Positions 45,699 through 54,422 of a stretch of DNA of 64,000 bases are shown in pieces (within the stretch, counting starts at the first letter, position 1; every line of letters begins with the position of its first letter). Origin of the DNA: Terribium retamae. Lineage in GTDB: Bacteria; Pseudomonadota; Alphaproteobacteria; Rhizobiales; Rhizobiaceae. Location of the stretch: the NCBI RefSeq assembly GCF_022347545.1, contig NZ_JAKREW010000007.1, positions 62,001 through 126,000 on the forward strand, read 5' to 3'. Made by a program: the position numbers and the translations under genes. The notes beneath the pieces were generated by a model. It saw only the letters and a program-made list of their open reading frames with translations. It did not search any database and was not told the DNA's origin.

Positions 45699-46606
45699 TG
45701 CATTTCCCCGTTCTTGTACCACGTCTCGCCGATCCGCACCGCCTCACCGGCCGCGCGCTCCAGCGCCTTGGCGCCCAGATGACTGTCGGAAATCTCATAG
45801 CGTGTCCCGCCGCCATCCAGCGGTATCTCGTTCATGAAGAACCCTTTGAGACCTGAGCGGGAACAGGTCACCCTGGCGTGGTCTTCGACCTTGTAGGGCA
45901 CGTCGTCGAAGACCAGCGGCTCGACCCTGGTAAAGGGCGGCACCGCATGGATCCGCTTCTCGCGCCCGGCCGGAAGCAGGGTGAGATGGCGCGCCATATG
46001 CAGTTTCCGCACGTCCCAGCGCGGGATCGGCGAGGGCGTGATCACATAGCGCCCGTTCACCAGCGCCGGATATTCCGCCCCCTGCATGATCCGCCCAGAA
46101 CGCACGATTTCCTCATAGAGTTTAAGCCAGAGCCGGCCGTAATCGGCATCGGCATGCATCTGGCGCGCGATGGCCATGCTCGGTTGCACCGGGCGAAGCG
46201 GTTCCGGATTGGGCACCTGCAGCACCAGAATCTGGTCCTCGCGCAGGATTTCCTCGGGCACCCGGTGACGCGACTGGATAAGCGTCGCCTCAAGCGTGTC
46301 CAAGGTCGTTTCCGCCCCCGAGACCCGCGCGAGAAACTGCCGGATCGAGGCGGCGTTGACGCTGTCGTCATCGCCCTGGTCGATCACCTTGACGACATGG
46401 CGCGGGTTGAGCAGGGTCAGGGTCGCCTGCAGCCCGCCGGTGCCCCAGCCGCGGGCTATGGGCACCTCGCGCGAGGCATAGGGCATCTGGCAGCCCGGCA
46501 CCGCCACCGCCTTGATCATCTTGCGGCGCAGTTCGCGCTTGGCCGAGGCGTCCAGGAACCCGTAGGACATGGCACGCCAATCCTTGGTCAGTTTTTTGAG
46601 GCTCAT
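45695..46606 (-). CDS. phnJ: PhnJ homologue lacking three of four radical-SAM cysteines (cluster A)
   Basis: A 303-residue PhnJ-family protein, full length and in one frame, overlapping phnI by four bases. Family blocks are clear: AVAVPGCQMPYASREVP with the conserved Gly38 (Gly32 in E. coli), RGWGTGGLQ, KVIDQGDDDSVNAASIR, QSRHRVPEE and VPNPEPLRP. Canonical PhnJ ends with C-x2-C, then Cys 22 and Cys 6 residues on (C241, C244, C266, C272 in E. coli). Here the places are Cys248, Ser251, Ile272 and Gly278. A [4Fe-4S] cluster and the catalytic thiyl radical therefore cannot form in the known way. The tail runs about 20 residues longer than usual. Either the enzyme does different chemistry or it is a structural subunit. 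Confidence 0.88.
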   Translation of the reverse strand: MSLKKLTKDWRAMSYGFLDASAKRELRRKMIKAVAVPGCQMPYASREVPIARGWGTGGLQATLTLLNPRHVVKVIDQGDDDSVNAASIRQFLARVSGAETTLDTLEATLIQSRHRVPEEILREDQILVLQVPNPEPLRPVQPSMAIARQMHADADYGRLWLKLYEEIVRSGRIMQGAEYPALVNGRYVITPSPIPRWDVRKLHMARHLTLLPAGREKRIHAVPPFTRVEPLVFDDVPYKVEDHARVTCSRSGLKGFFMNEIPLDGGGTRYEISDSHLGAKALERAAGEAVRIGETWYKNGEMQ

Positions 46607-47688
46607 GCGTCTTCCTCCTCGCGGACAGCCTGGCTGGCGTCCGGTGTCTTTTCCCGTTCCGCTCGCGCCCCGCGCAGGGCATCGAGCGCGGATTGGAATG
46701 TGACGTAATGCGGCAGTTTGAAGTGAATGCAGAAGCCGGAGCTTTCCACGGCCTCAGTGTGATAGAGGAAGAACTCTTCCCCCATCGGCGAGTCCGAAGT
46801 CGCCGTCGAGCTGTTGAGATCCAGCGTAGCCCCCGCGATCACCTTGACCTCGTTCCAGCCGAAGGTCGCGCAGAAGCCGAGCGGAAGCTTGCCGTCGGCG
46901 TCGAGCTTGGACACCATCTCGGCCTGGCTGGTTTTCACCCGCCCAGCGGAAAAGACGGTGCCCTTGGGATGGGTGACGCGCAGTTCGGCCTGCGACAGAC
47001 GCAGCTCGTTGACCGTGGGATGCGCCTGTCCGTAGCCGCGCATCGCCGCGTAGCCAAGCGCCAGCACGCCGCCGGTATCCGCGCGCGCGAGGCTTTGAAG
47101 CGTATGCGCGCGCTTGGCCGGAAACAGCAGCGGCTCGCGGGTGACATCGGGAATGTCGTGCTTGTCAACCTCTTCGCGGGTAACCTCGGCCAACAACCCC
47201 TGCTGTTTTTGCCAGGAGGCCAGCGAGGGCTGGCGCGACGGCGCGGGCTTGTCGGCCGGCGTCACCGGCTCGGGCGACATCCCACCCTGTTCCAACACCT
47301 CCGTCGCAAGAATGCGGTGCGAATAGTCGAGCGTCGGGCCGAGGATCTGTCCGCCCGGGATGTCCTTGAACGCGGCAGAGATGCGGCGATGGGTAAAGGT
47401 CTGGTCCGGCAGGACCGGCTCGGCGATGCCAAGCCGCGGCTGCGTCGTGCGCCAGGCCCGGAGCAACAGAAGCGTCTCGTAGAGATCGCCGCCCGACTGC
47501 GCCAGCGCCAGCGCCGCCAGTTCGGGCGCATAGAGCGAGGCCTCTCCCATCACACGGTCGATCAGGGACGGCAGAGCCGCCTCGATCCCGGCGACCCGGT
47601 CCCGGTCGATGCGGCCCATCTGTTCGCGATAAAGCCGCTCGGCCTGCTGGATGGCTTTCTCGCCGCCACGCGCTGCAACATAGGCCAT
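46603..47688 (-). CDS. phnI: C-P lyase core subunit PhnI (cluster A, divergent)
   Basis: A 361-residue PhnI from MAYVAARGGEKAIQQAE (47688). Shared blocks are LIDRVMGEASLYAPELAALAL, ISAAFKDIPGGQILGPTLDYSHRIL and AMRGYGQAHP. The C-terminal FKLPHYVTF keeps His322 and His327, matching the His pair (328/333 in E. coli) that faces PhnJ and binds metal. The middle segment is shortened: the usual G-S/N-E-R-K region reads FGWNEVKVIAGATLDL. PhnI exchanges adenine of ATP for phosphonate with PhnG, H and L. The stop overlaps the phnJ start. Confidence 0.88.
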   Translation of the reverse strand: MAYVAARGGEKAIQQAERLYREQMGRIDRDRVAGIEAALPSLIDRVMGEASLYAPELAALALAQSGGDLYETLLLLRAWRTTQPRLGIAEPVLPDQTFTHRRISAAFKDIPGGQILGPTLDYSHRILATEVLEQGGMSPEPVTPADKPAPSRQPSLASWQKQQGLLAEVTREEVDKHDIPDVTREPLLFPAKRAHTLQSLARADTGGVLALGYAAMRGYGQAHPTVNELRLSQAELRVTHPKGTVFSAGRVKTSQAEMVSKLDADGKLPLGFCATFGWNEVKVIAGATLDLNSSTATSDSPMGEEFFLYHTEAVESSGFCIHFKLPHYVTFQSALDALRGARAEREKTPDASQAVREEEDA

Positions 47689-47689
47689 C

Positions 47690-48232
47690 TCAAATCTCCT
47701 CGACCAGCGTCGAGCGGGGGATCGCCACGATTTCTTCCCCGTCGACGAAAATAACTTCGAACCCCAGCGGATAGGCACAGAGCCGTTTGCGCTGCGCCCA
47801 GAATTGGGGATGCACATTGCCGATGCACAGCCGCGTTTCGGTCTCGATGCCCGGGCCTGTCAGTTTCAGTTCGGCCCCCTGGCCGATCCGCGCCGGCGAG
47901 ACCAATGTCGCGCCCTGTTCGGGGTAAAGCGGATCGCCCAGGCTCAGACGTTCCAGCCGGAAAAGCGCCGCGTCGCTGTCCAGAGCCAGGAACACGTGAT
48001 CCGCCCGTTCCAGATCGACAAGGGTCGCGCCGGTACGGCGCAGGGCCTCGGCCAGGTCGGGATCTTCGGCATGGGCGCGGCATTCCTGATCGACAAGCGC
48101 CAGCGCGACGGCAAGCGGCCCGGGGGTAGTCATGTGGCGGCAGTCGCCGGGACGGGACATGGCCCAGAGCACAGCATCGAAAACGGCGTTGTCCCGGGCG
48201 TCCTCCGCATCGGGACGAGGAATGGTCAGCAT
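47690..48232 (-). CDS. phnH: C-P lyase core subunit PhnH (cluster A)
   Basis: A 180-residue PhnH. It shows DAVLWAMSRPGDCRHM near the N-terminus, LSLGDPLYPEQGATLV, LTGPGIE and AYPLGFEVIFVDGEEIVAIPRST, all in the family order. The start at 48232 touches the phnG stop. PhnH is a PLP-transferase-like fold without PLP and is part of the PhnGHIJ core. No residue loss is evident. Confidence 0.88.
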   Translation of the reverse strand: MLTIPRPDAEDARDNAVFDAVLWAMSRPGDCRHMTTPGPLAVALALVDQECRAHAEDPDLAEALRRTGATLVDLERADHVFLALDSDAALFRLERLSLGDPLYPEQGATLVSPARIGQGAELKLTGPGIETETRLCIGNVHPQFWAQRKRLCAYPLGFEVIFVDGEEIVAIPRSTLVEEI

Positions 48233-48669
48233 CAGAAAGTCTCCATTTCAACGCGTGTGGCTTCTATGCGCCGAAGCCTGTCATCATCCGCCTGCCGCTG
48301 TATGGCGGCGGCCTTATCGACGAACCGGCCCAGGCGGTCCGTCTCGATCCCGGCATCCAGCGCCGCGTCGATCACCGCCATCGCCATTGCGCGTTCCAGA
48401 TCGCGGCCGGTCACCATGCCATAGCCCTCGGCGCCATGATCGTTCAGGCGGATATGCGCCTCGGCCGTCAGCACTTCGCCCAGATAGAAATCGCTTCCCG
48501 TTACCGTGTCGCGCATCGGCAGCATGACCAGGCCCGAGCGGTTCTCGATCACCTCGATGTCGCCGAGCTGCGGCAGCACCGCTTCGGCCTCGGCCTTGAG
48601 CAAGTCGACGTTCGCCCGAGCGAGCGTTTCCAGAAGTTCGGCATGATCTTTCATGATTGGATTATCCAT
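48232..48669 (-). CDS. phnG: C-P lyase core subunit PhnG (cluster A)
   Basis: A 145-residue PhnG from the ATG at 48669, overlapping the phnF stop by 8 bases; an ATG at 48654, just after that stop, is the other option. Family features are LLKAEAEAVLPQ, RSGLVMLPMRDTVTG.FYLGEVL, AEGYGMVTGRDLERA and the end ATRVEMETF. It forms the core with PhnH, I and J. The coupling to phnF shows that phnF-G-H-I-J-K-L-M is one transcript. Confidence 0.86.
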   Translation of the reverse strand: MDNPIMKDHAELLETLARANVDLLKAEAEAVLPQLGDIEVIENRSGLVMLPMRDTVTGSDFYLGEVLTAEAHIRLNDHGAEGYGMVTGRDLERAMAMAVIDAALDAGIETDRLGRFVDKAAAIQRQADDDRLRRIEATRVEMETF

Positions 48670-49384
48670 TTTCTTGGGTATCGATGAGGAAGCGGACCCG
48701 GCCCGCCGCCCAGATGGATTCAGAGAAACCAATCGGAACGCCATCTGGCGCGACATCGATCTTTTCCTGTTCGACAACAGGGCTGTCGGTTGGCTGCAGA
48801 AGTGTTCGCGCCTCCCATTTTTCTGGTTTGCGCGCCGACAGCATGGTTTCGCGGCGCTGGTAATCGGCGACCCCGTGCGAGCGATAGACATCCGTCACCG
48901 ACTCGCCGCGCCGACGCCGCTCCGCCATGTCGGGAAAGCGCAGGGCGCAATTCCAAATGATGCCGATCCCAACCGGCACACCATTGCCGTAACTGCGGCT
49001 GACGCAGCGCGTGACCAACGCCCCGCCCGCGAGGCCCAGCATCTTGGCGACATGGGCGGGCGCGGGCAGAATCTCGGTCGAAATAACTTCCCGAAGTGGT
49101 TCGATCCCCTGCGCGAGCAGCGTTTCGCGGAAGCGCGTCCGGCGGCCGATGCGATAGACAATCTGCGGAGGCGCCGCCACGAAGGTACCGCGGCCCTGTT
49201 CGACGCTGAGCCGCCCTTCTTCGGCGAGCGATGCAATCGCACGGCGCAACGAATGCCGTCCTGCCCCGGTGATTTTTTGAAGTTCAGACTCTATCGGCAA
49301 AGGGCTGCCGACCATCATTTCTCCGGACTCGATCTGCTTCACGAGCCAGTCGCGCACATCTTCCCAGTTTTTTTGCCTCGACAC
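48662..49384 (-). CDS. phnF: GntR/HutC-type regulator PhnF (cluster A)
   Basis: A 240-residue GntR protein with a GTG start at 49384 (GAGAGG upstream); the frame extends much further upstream but without similarity. The N-terminal winged helix has PLPIESELQKITGAGRHSLRRAIASLAEEGRL. The C-terminal UTRA domain binds effectors (ARTLLQPTDSPVVEQEKIDVAPDGVPI). In phn clusters PhnF represses transport or lyase genes. Two identical-type inverted repeats, 79 bases before its own start and 42 bases before phnC, are likely its operators. Confidence 0.86.
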   Translation of the reverse strand: MSRQKNWEDVRDWLVKQIESGEMMVGSPLPIESELQKITGAGRHSLRRAIASLAEEGRLSVEQGRGTFVAAPPQIVYRIGRRTRFRETLLAQGIEPLREVISTEILPAPAHVAKMLGLAGGALVTRCVSRSYGNGVPVGIGIIWNCALRFPDMAERRRRGESVTDVYRSHGVADYQRRETMLSARKPEKWEARTLLQPTDSPVVEQEKIDVAPDGVPIGFSESIWAAGRVRFLIDTQENG

Positions 49385-49462
49385 TTCAGGAACCTCTCGA
49401 TTGCGAACGGCACATGCCGATTGTGTACCCACCATGCGAAATGAGCATGCGGCAGTATTCAT

Positions 49463-49485
49463 TCGGATGAATTTCACGTATCCGA
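49463..49485. promoter_or_regulatory. Probable PhnF operator upstream of phnF
   Basis: TCGGAT (49463-49468) and ATCCGA (49480-49485) form a perfect 6-base inverted repeat with 11 bases between. The same arrangement, with GAAT at the start of the spacer and AC in it, is found at 53255-53277. The 179-base gap (49385-49563) between phnE and phnF is otherwise without genes and probably holds the phnF promoter. Confidence 0.65.
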
Positions 49486-49563
49486 TGACACTATGCCTGT
49501 CCAGCGCGGCGGCCGGTATTTTCCTGGCATTCGTTCCTGCAAGCATATGGTGGGTCGCGCGCA

Positions 49564-50433
49564 TCATTTGCCGCCTTCCCAACCACCGATAAGCAGTGCG
49601 CGCAGTTTCGCCGAGAGAGAGTCGATGAGATAGACCATCACGACGATCAGGAAGATGATCGACCAGGCCTCGTCCCATCTGTAGGCACTGATACGGTCCG
49701 CCAGCAGGAACCCGATGCCGCCTGCACCAACCACCCCGAGGATAGTGCCGGTTCGGGTGTTGGATTCGAAAGTGTACAGGATGATCGATAGAATGACCGG
49801 CGAGGCCTGCGGCAAGACGCCATAGCGGATCTCCTGAAGCCGGCTTCCACCAGCTGCCCTGACCCCTTCGACCGGCTTTTTCGATGTATTCTCGATCGCT
49901 TCGGAAAACAGTTTGGCGAGGTTGCCCACCTCGGAAACCGCGATCGCCAAAACGCCTGCAAGCGGCCCCAGACCGAAGGCGCGAATGAAGATCAGGGCGA
50001 GAACCAGCGTTTCGAAGGTGCGGATGAAGTCGAAGCCACGCCTCATTCCTTGCCGGAAAATCCCGTAGCGATTGATGTTCTTCGCTCCCAGAAAAGAGAG
50101 TGGAAACGCAACGGCTGCGCCCAGCAGCGTCCCGAGAAACGCCATAGCGAGCGTCTGGCACAGCCCCTCAAGCACTGGCTGGAAACTTGCCCAGTTGGTC
50201 CAGATATGGGGTGGGAACATGAAGGAGAGCACATGCCCCAGACGGCCGACCCCGGTGGTGGTTCGCGCCGGAGAAAAGTCGAAACTCCAGAGGCAGAAGC
50301 AAAATAGCCCCAGAAACCCGCCGCTCAGAAGATAGCGCTTTGCCACGACGGCCGGAGCCGGGCGCAACTCGGCGAGCAATTTCCGGCGCGCGACCGCGCG
50401 AAAATCGGCATCGGATTTTGCGGATACGCTCAC
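49564..50433 (-). CDS. phnE: Phosphonate ABC permease PhnE (second permease, cluster A)
   Basis: A 289-residue permease with a GTG start overlapping the preceding permease stop (GTGA). It shows the PhnE blocks LGAKNINRYGIF, RTFETLVLALIFIRAFGLGPLAGVLAIA and the EAA loop AAGGSRLQEIRYGVLPQASP, then GVVGAGGIG. About six membrane segments. It pairs with the first PhnE (50430-51350) and PhnC. Confidence 0.88.
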   Translation of the reverse strand: MSVSAKSDADFRAVARRKLLAELRPAPAVVAKRYLLSGGFLGLFCFCLWSFDFSPARTTTGVGRLGHVLSFMFPPHIWTNWASFQPVLEGLCQTLAMAFLGTLLGAAVAFPLSFLGAKNINRYGIFRQGMRRGFDFIRTFETLVLALIFIRAFGLGPLAGVLAIAVSEVGNLAKLFSEAIENTSKKPVEGVRAAGGSRLQEIRYGVLPQASPVILSIILYTFESNTRTGTILGVVGAGGIGFLLADRISAYRWDEAWSIIFLIVVMVYLIDSLSAKLRALLIGGWEGGK

Positions 50434-51350
50434 CGGTGGTTCTCCTTTTCGATGAAACGATGGCGAACCTTCTCAGAGCCCCAGTCGATGACGGCGACGG
50501 TGACGAAGAGGATCAGGAACAGCGCCGAAAGGTCGGTATAGTCCTGCAGGCTCATGGCAGTGCGGAATTCCTGCCCCAGTCCGCCGGCGCCGACATAGCC
50601 GATGATCGAGGATGAACGGACATTGCCCTCGAAGCGCAGCAGCGTATAGCTGATGATATTAGGCAGAACTTGGGGCACCGCGCCGTATCGGATCTGGTCA
50701 AACCAGCTTCCCCCGGCAGCTTTCACCCCGTCCAACGGGCGCATATCGATATTCTCGTTGACCTCGGAATAAAGCTTGCCAAGCGCGCCGCAGGCATGCA
50801 GCCCGATGGCAAGCACTCCGGCCATGGGACCGACGCCGAAACAGAAAACGAAGATCAACGCCCAGACAAGCTCAGGCACAGTGCGGGCGATTTCCAGATA
50901 GCGGCGGGAGATCCACAACACCCAGCGATTGGGCGCGAGGTTGCGCGAGGCGGGAAAGGACAGCAGGAAGCCGCCGATCACACCGAGAGTTGTCGCCATG
51001 AAGGCAATAAGAATGGTTTCAACTAGCAGCCGCAGCCAGATATCCCAACGCCAGAACCATTCGGCAAGATCGCTCAGAAAGCTCTGCCAGCGCAGCGTCG
51101 GCAAGGTCATCTCGATATACTCGCCTAGACGCGGCATGCCGGCAGAGATCAGCCACCGCCATGCCCGACTGCCATCCGGCAACGTCACCTGGGTGACCTT
51201 GAAGAAATCGCTCATCAACGAAGAGGCAACAAAGAGGGCAGCGAACAGTGCCAGCGCGGCCAGGGTAGTCCGCTGCCTCATCCGCAGGTGCCTGCGATAG
51301 TCCTGTTGGCAGATCTGCGCTGGAGAAGCGTCGGGGAGAATCACGATCAA
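50430..51350 (-). CDS. phnE: Phosphonate ABC permease PhnE (first permease, cluster A)
   Basis: A permease of up to 306 residues from a TTG at 51350; an ATG at 51281 (283 residues) is equally plausible. It has FPASRNLAPNRWVLWISRRYLEIARTVPELVWALIF, in segments typical of PhnE, and the EAA loop AAGGSWFDQIRYGAVPQVLP followed by GYVGAGGLGQEF. Two different PhnE genes in one operon are common in alphaproteobacteria. It lies 76 bases after phnD. Confidence 0.86.
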   Translation of the reverse strand: MIVILPDASPAQICQQDYRRHLRMRQRTTLAALALFAALFVASSLMSDFFKVTQVTLPDGSRAWRWLISAGMPRLGEYIEMTLPTLRWQSFLSDLAEWFWRWDIWLRLLVETILIAFMATTLGVIGGFLLSFPASRNLAPNRWVLWISRRYLEIARTVPELVWALIFVFCFGVGPMAGVLAIGLHACGALGKLYSEVNENIDMRPLDGVKAAGGSWFDQIRYGAVPQVLPNIISYTLLRFEGNVRSSSIIGYVGAGGLGQEFRTAMSLQDYTDLSALFLILFVTVAVIDWGSEKVRHRFIEKENHR

Positions 51351-51426
51351 GCCCTGTCATATCGAATAGCCATAAGTTCAGAGGGCGCCACCCAACCCAC
51401 GGTACCCCCGCCGCCCCTGATCAATG

Positions 51427-52359
51427 TCAGTTGGAGTTGCGACGTCGCTTCTTCAGCCAGTCGCGCATATCGACGATCCACTGGTACCGCTCGGCATCGA
51501 CACGGGTAAAGCCGACGACCGGGTTCGGATCATCCGCGTCGAAGGAAACGTAGAGTTTGAAAGTCTCCGGCTCAGCTTCTGGCAGTTTTTCCAGAGCGAC
51601 CGTAATATCTTCGATCATGTCCTTGGGCAGGTTCGTACGGAACGTCCAGGGACCGTTCGTGATTTCGGGGCTTTTCCAGATCGGGCAGATGACACCCTTC
51701 TCGATCATGCCCTTCTGGACCATGTCCTGATAGGTACCGTTCGTATCCGTTCTCTGAGAGGTCGAAGCGGTGCTAAAGGTGCCGTTCGCAACGCCCGCAA
51801 CGCCGGCCTCATGGCTACCGGCGAACGGGATCGCCGCAAAATATTGCTCGGGCTTGATATTCAGCTTCGTGATAAAATTGAAATAGGGCACCGCATAACC
51901 CGACGTCGAGTCTGGATCGGCGAAAGCATGGACCTTGCCCTTGGCGTCGGCGAGAGACTTGATACCGCTATCGCAACGGGCAACAACGATCGAGTTGTAT
52001 CCTGTGCTGCCATCTTTGCTAAGGTCAACCAGCGTCGGCACGACGCCTCCGTTCGTGGCCGTGTAAGCGGCGGCATAAGAGGAGGAGCCGAGACGCGCGA
52101 TTTCGATCTGGTCGGCCGCGATCGCCTGAACAACGCCGTCGTAATTGCCGGCAGAGAAAATCTCGACCTTCACGCCGAGGCTGCCTTCGAGATACGCCCG
52201 CAGAGGTTCGTAGCGCATCAGCCGGTCTTTTTCATTTTCGTTCGACAGGACACCGAATTTGACGATCGCGTAGTCGTCTTTCCAGCCTTGAGCATGGGCC
52301 GGCAGCGCGGCAGCGCCCAGCATTAGGACGGCTGTCAGGATATTCATCTTGGAATGCAT
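51427..52359 (-). CDS. phnD: Phosphonate periplasmic binding protein PhnD (cluster A)
   Basis: A 310-residue PhnD from MHSKMNILTAVLMLGAAALPA (52359, GGAGA upstream), a Sec signal with cleavage likely after AHA. Mature blocks are FGVLSNENEKDRLMRYEPLRAYL, SSSYAAAY and FADPDSTSGYAVP; the S-T-S-G turn contacts the phosphonate in E. coli PhnD. It captures phosphonate-like ligands for PhnC/E. The conserved turn suggests a true phosphonate or phosphite ligand in spite of the unusual PhnJ. Confidence 0.88.
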   Translation of the reverse strand: MHSKMNILTAVLMLGAAALPAHAQGWKDDYAIVKFGVLSNENEKDRLMRYEPLRAYLEGSLGVKVEIFSAGNYDGVVQAIAADQIEIARLGSSSYAAAYTATNGGVVPTLVDLSKDGSTGYNSIVVARCDSGIKSLADAKGKVHAFADPDSTSGYAVPYFNFITKLNIKPEQYFAAIPFAGSHEAGVAGVANGTFSTASTSQRTDTNGTYQDMVQKGMIEKGVICPIWKSPEITNGPWTFRTNLPKDMIEDITVALEKLPEAEPETFKLYVSFDADDPNPVVGFTRVDAERYQWIVDMRDWLKKRRRNSN

Positions 52360-52400
52360 AGTGCGTTTTCTCCGGGGACATTGAAGCTTTGGGATTTGTG

Positions 52401-53213
52401 TCAAGCGAGCGCGAGCTCCGGGAGCGGCAGCCTGGTCGAGGTAATGGCCTCGTTGAACTCATCGGTCCCTGCACCGCCATAAATGTCGCGAACCACTTCA
52501 CGGGTAAGCTGTCCGGCAACACCATCGAAGACTATCCTGCCCGTGCGCATCGCGACGATGCGGTCGCAATACTCACGGGCGGTATCCAGAGTGTGCAGGT
52601 TGACAAGCACTGTGAGCCCGTCTTCCCGATTGATCGAGCGAAGGGCGTCCATGACGCGCGTCGCATTGCCGGGATCGAGCGAAGCAATCGGCTCGTCGGC
52701 AAGCATGATCTGCGGCTTCTGAACCAGCGCCCGGGCAATGGCGACGCGCTGCTGCTGTCCACCCGACAGCGTTCCAGCACGCTGCAGAGCATGCTCCGTC
52801 ATGCCTAGACGATCGAGCGCCTCGATCGCCATCTGCCGTTCGGCATCGGAAAACCGCATCACCATCGAACTGGCGAAACCATGGGCAGCGATGCGCCCGA
52901 CCAGTACATTGGTCAGAACGTCCAGCCGCTCGATCAAGTTGAATTGCTGGAAGATCATCGCGCACTCGCGGCGCCACTCCCGCAGCGCCCGCGCTTTCAA
53001 CTTTGTGACCTCCCGGTGGCCAAACCGGATCTCGCCGCTGCTCGGCTCCACCATCCGATTCAACAGCCGCAGCAGAGTGGATTTCCCCGCCCCCGAGCTG
53101 CCGATGATGCCAACGAATTGTCCCGGCGCGATGTCCAGCGTCACGTTGTCCACGGCGGTCTTGCTGCCGAAACGCCGGGTCACCCCGGAAATATGTAGCG
53201 TTCGATGTGTCAT
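52401..53213 (-). CDS. phnC: Phosphonate ABC ATPase PhnC (cluster A)
   Basis: A 270-residue ATPase: Walker [34 protein letters not shown] (a PhnC block), signature [26 protein letters not shown] and VNLHTLDTA, where Asn replaces the more usual position before His. It is the first gene of the cluster A transport unit (C-D-E-E). A probable PhnF operator lies 42 bases upstream. Confidence 0.9.
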   Translation of the reverse strand: MTHRTLHISGVTRRFGSKTAVDNVTLDIAPGQFVGIIGSSGAGKSTLLRLLNRMVEPSSGEIRFGHREVTKLKARALREWRRECAMIFQQFNLIERLDVLTNVLVGRIAAHGFASSMVMRFSDAERQMAIEALDRLGMTEHALQRAGTLSGGQQQRVAIARALVQKPQIMLADEPIASLDPGNATRVMDALRSINREDGLTVLVNLHTLDTAREYCDRIVAMRTGRIVFDGVAGQLTREVVRDIYGGAGTDEFNEAITSTRLPLPELALA

Positions 53214-53254
53214 GCCCGCAAAGCTACGCGGCGTTCATGACATGGCCATTACAT

Positions 53255-53277
53255 TCGGATGAATATTACTTATCCGA
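53255..53277. promoter_or_regulatory. Probable PhnF operator upstream of phnC
   Basis: TCGGAT (53255-53260) and ATCCGA (53272-53277) form the same 6-11-6 inverted repeat found before phnF. Flanks also agree (CAT before, GAAT after the left arm). This ties the transport unit and the lyase unit of cluster A to one regulator. Confidence 0.65.
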
Positions 53278-53285
53278 CTCTTTGA

Positions 53286-54422
53286 CACCGGATCGGTAGC
53301 GGGTCCGTGCGCGACATGCTGGATATTCTGAAGCGCTACCAGGTCCAGGACAACAACACGATCGCGGTCGACGCCAAGGAGACGCTGCTGGCCGATATCG
53401 GCAACATTCCGCATGTCACGGATGAGATGCTGCAGCGCTGCGGGACGGTGGATGTTCTGGATGGATCGCGTTCCGACTGCGAATGGGGTTCCGACCCCGA
53501 CGCTGCCAGACCCGGCATTTTCAGTCCGACAAAGGGCGTGACCCGGATCGGTGTGCCATACGTCGCAAATTCCAACAACGGACCGTGGATGTCGGTTCCG
53601 GACGAGCCGATTTTGGGCAAGGCGCGCGTGTTCGGCGAAGAGAAAGCCGAACTTACGCCACGCGCTCGTATTGGCCTTACGATGCTTCAAGATCGATTGG
53701 CCGGAACCCTTCCGGGAAACAAGTTCGATCTGGACAACGCTCAGAAGATTTTCCTCCGCACACGGTCGAAAATCGGCGAACTCATCACCGACGACCTCAT
53801 AGCCCTGTGCAGGGCGAATATAGCGTCACCGGTAGACGCTGTCGATCTAAAGCCAGCATGCGACGCCCTCTCCGGCTGGAACAGGACTTTCGTCATCAAT
53901 GCTCGCGGGGCGCATCTATTCCGAGAGTTCAGAGAGTTGGGTGGTGTCGTGTTCCGCATTCCATTTAACCCAGCCGATCCCGTCAACACGCCGCGGCAGC
54001 TTGCGACGGATGATCCCAACGTACTTAATGCCCTTGTTGCGGCGGTAAAGAAACTCAAGGAAAAGAACATCCCATTGGATGCCAGACTGGGCGACGTTCA
54101 GTTCACCTTGTTCAAAGACGAGCGGATCGGTCAGCGGGGGAGCGCAAACGCAGACGGCGTGTTTAACCCAATCGGGCTCAAGCCCCACAGAGACGGATAC
54201 GCAGCGGCGGGAAGCACCAGTCTAGTCTACTTTGCAGAGTATTCCGAAAACCATGTAGCAAGCCGTGGAATGATAGTATATTCGCTTTCGAACAATCCGG
54301 AGTCGAAGCATTCATCCGATATGACCCGGGCCTACTCATCAGGTCACATCATCAACTGGCGATTCAACGAAAGTGAAATCGAGTCCGATCCGCATTTGAT
54401 TCGGTATCGGGTTTCTAATTAA
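53286..54422 (+). pseudogene. 5'-truncated acylase (aculeacin/penicillin acylase family, Ntn hydrolase)
   Basis: About 371-378 codons encode the C-terminal half of an AAC/PvdQ-like acylase beta chain: PHVTDEMLQRCGTVDVLDGSR, GIFSPTKG, the YVANSNNGPWMS segment with the family Asn, ALSGWNRTFVINARGAHLFREF, PFNPADPVNTPRQL and ending near SEIESDPHLIRYRV. The Ser nucleophile and the rest of the chain, normally some 400 residues upstream, are absent; an in-frame stop lies at 53283. Family members cleave amide bonds of acylated lipopeptides or homoserine lactones. The remnant begins within 10 bases of the cluster A operator, marking a recombination boundary. Confidence 0.78.

Noticed and set aside
49385..50161. 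Upstream extension of the phnF frame
   Set aside because: It runs antisense-like through phnE and an operator region; the GTG at 49384 has a good ribosome site and matches the GntR N-terminus.
53214..53300. Pho box before phnC of cluster A
   Set aside because: Only a partial TGTCAT word is present, without the second half-site expected for PhoB.
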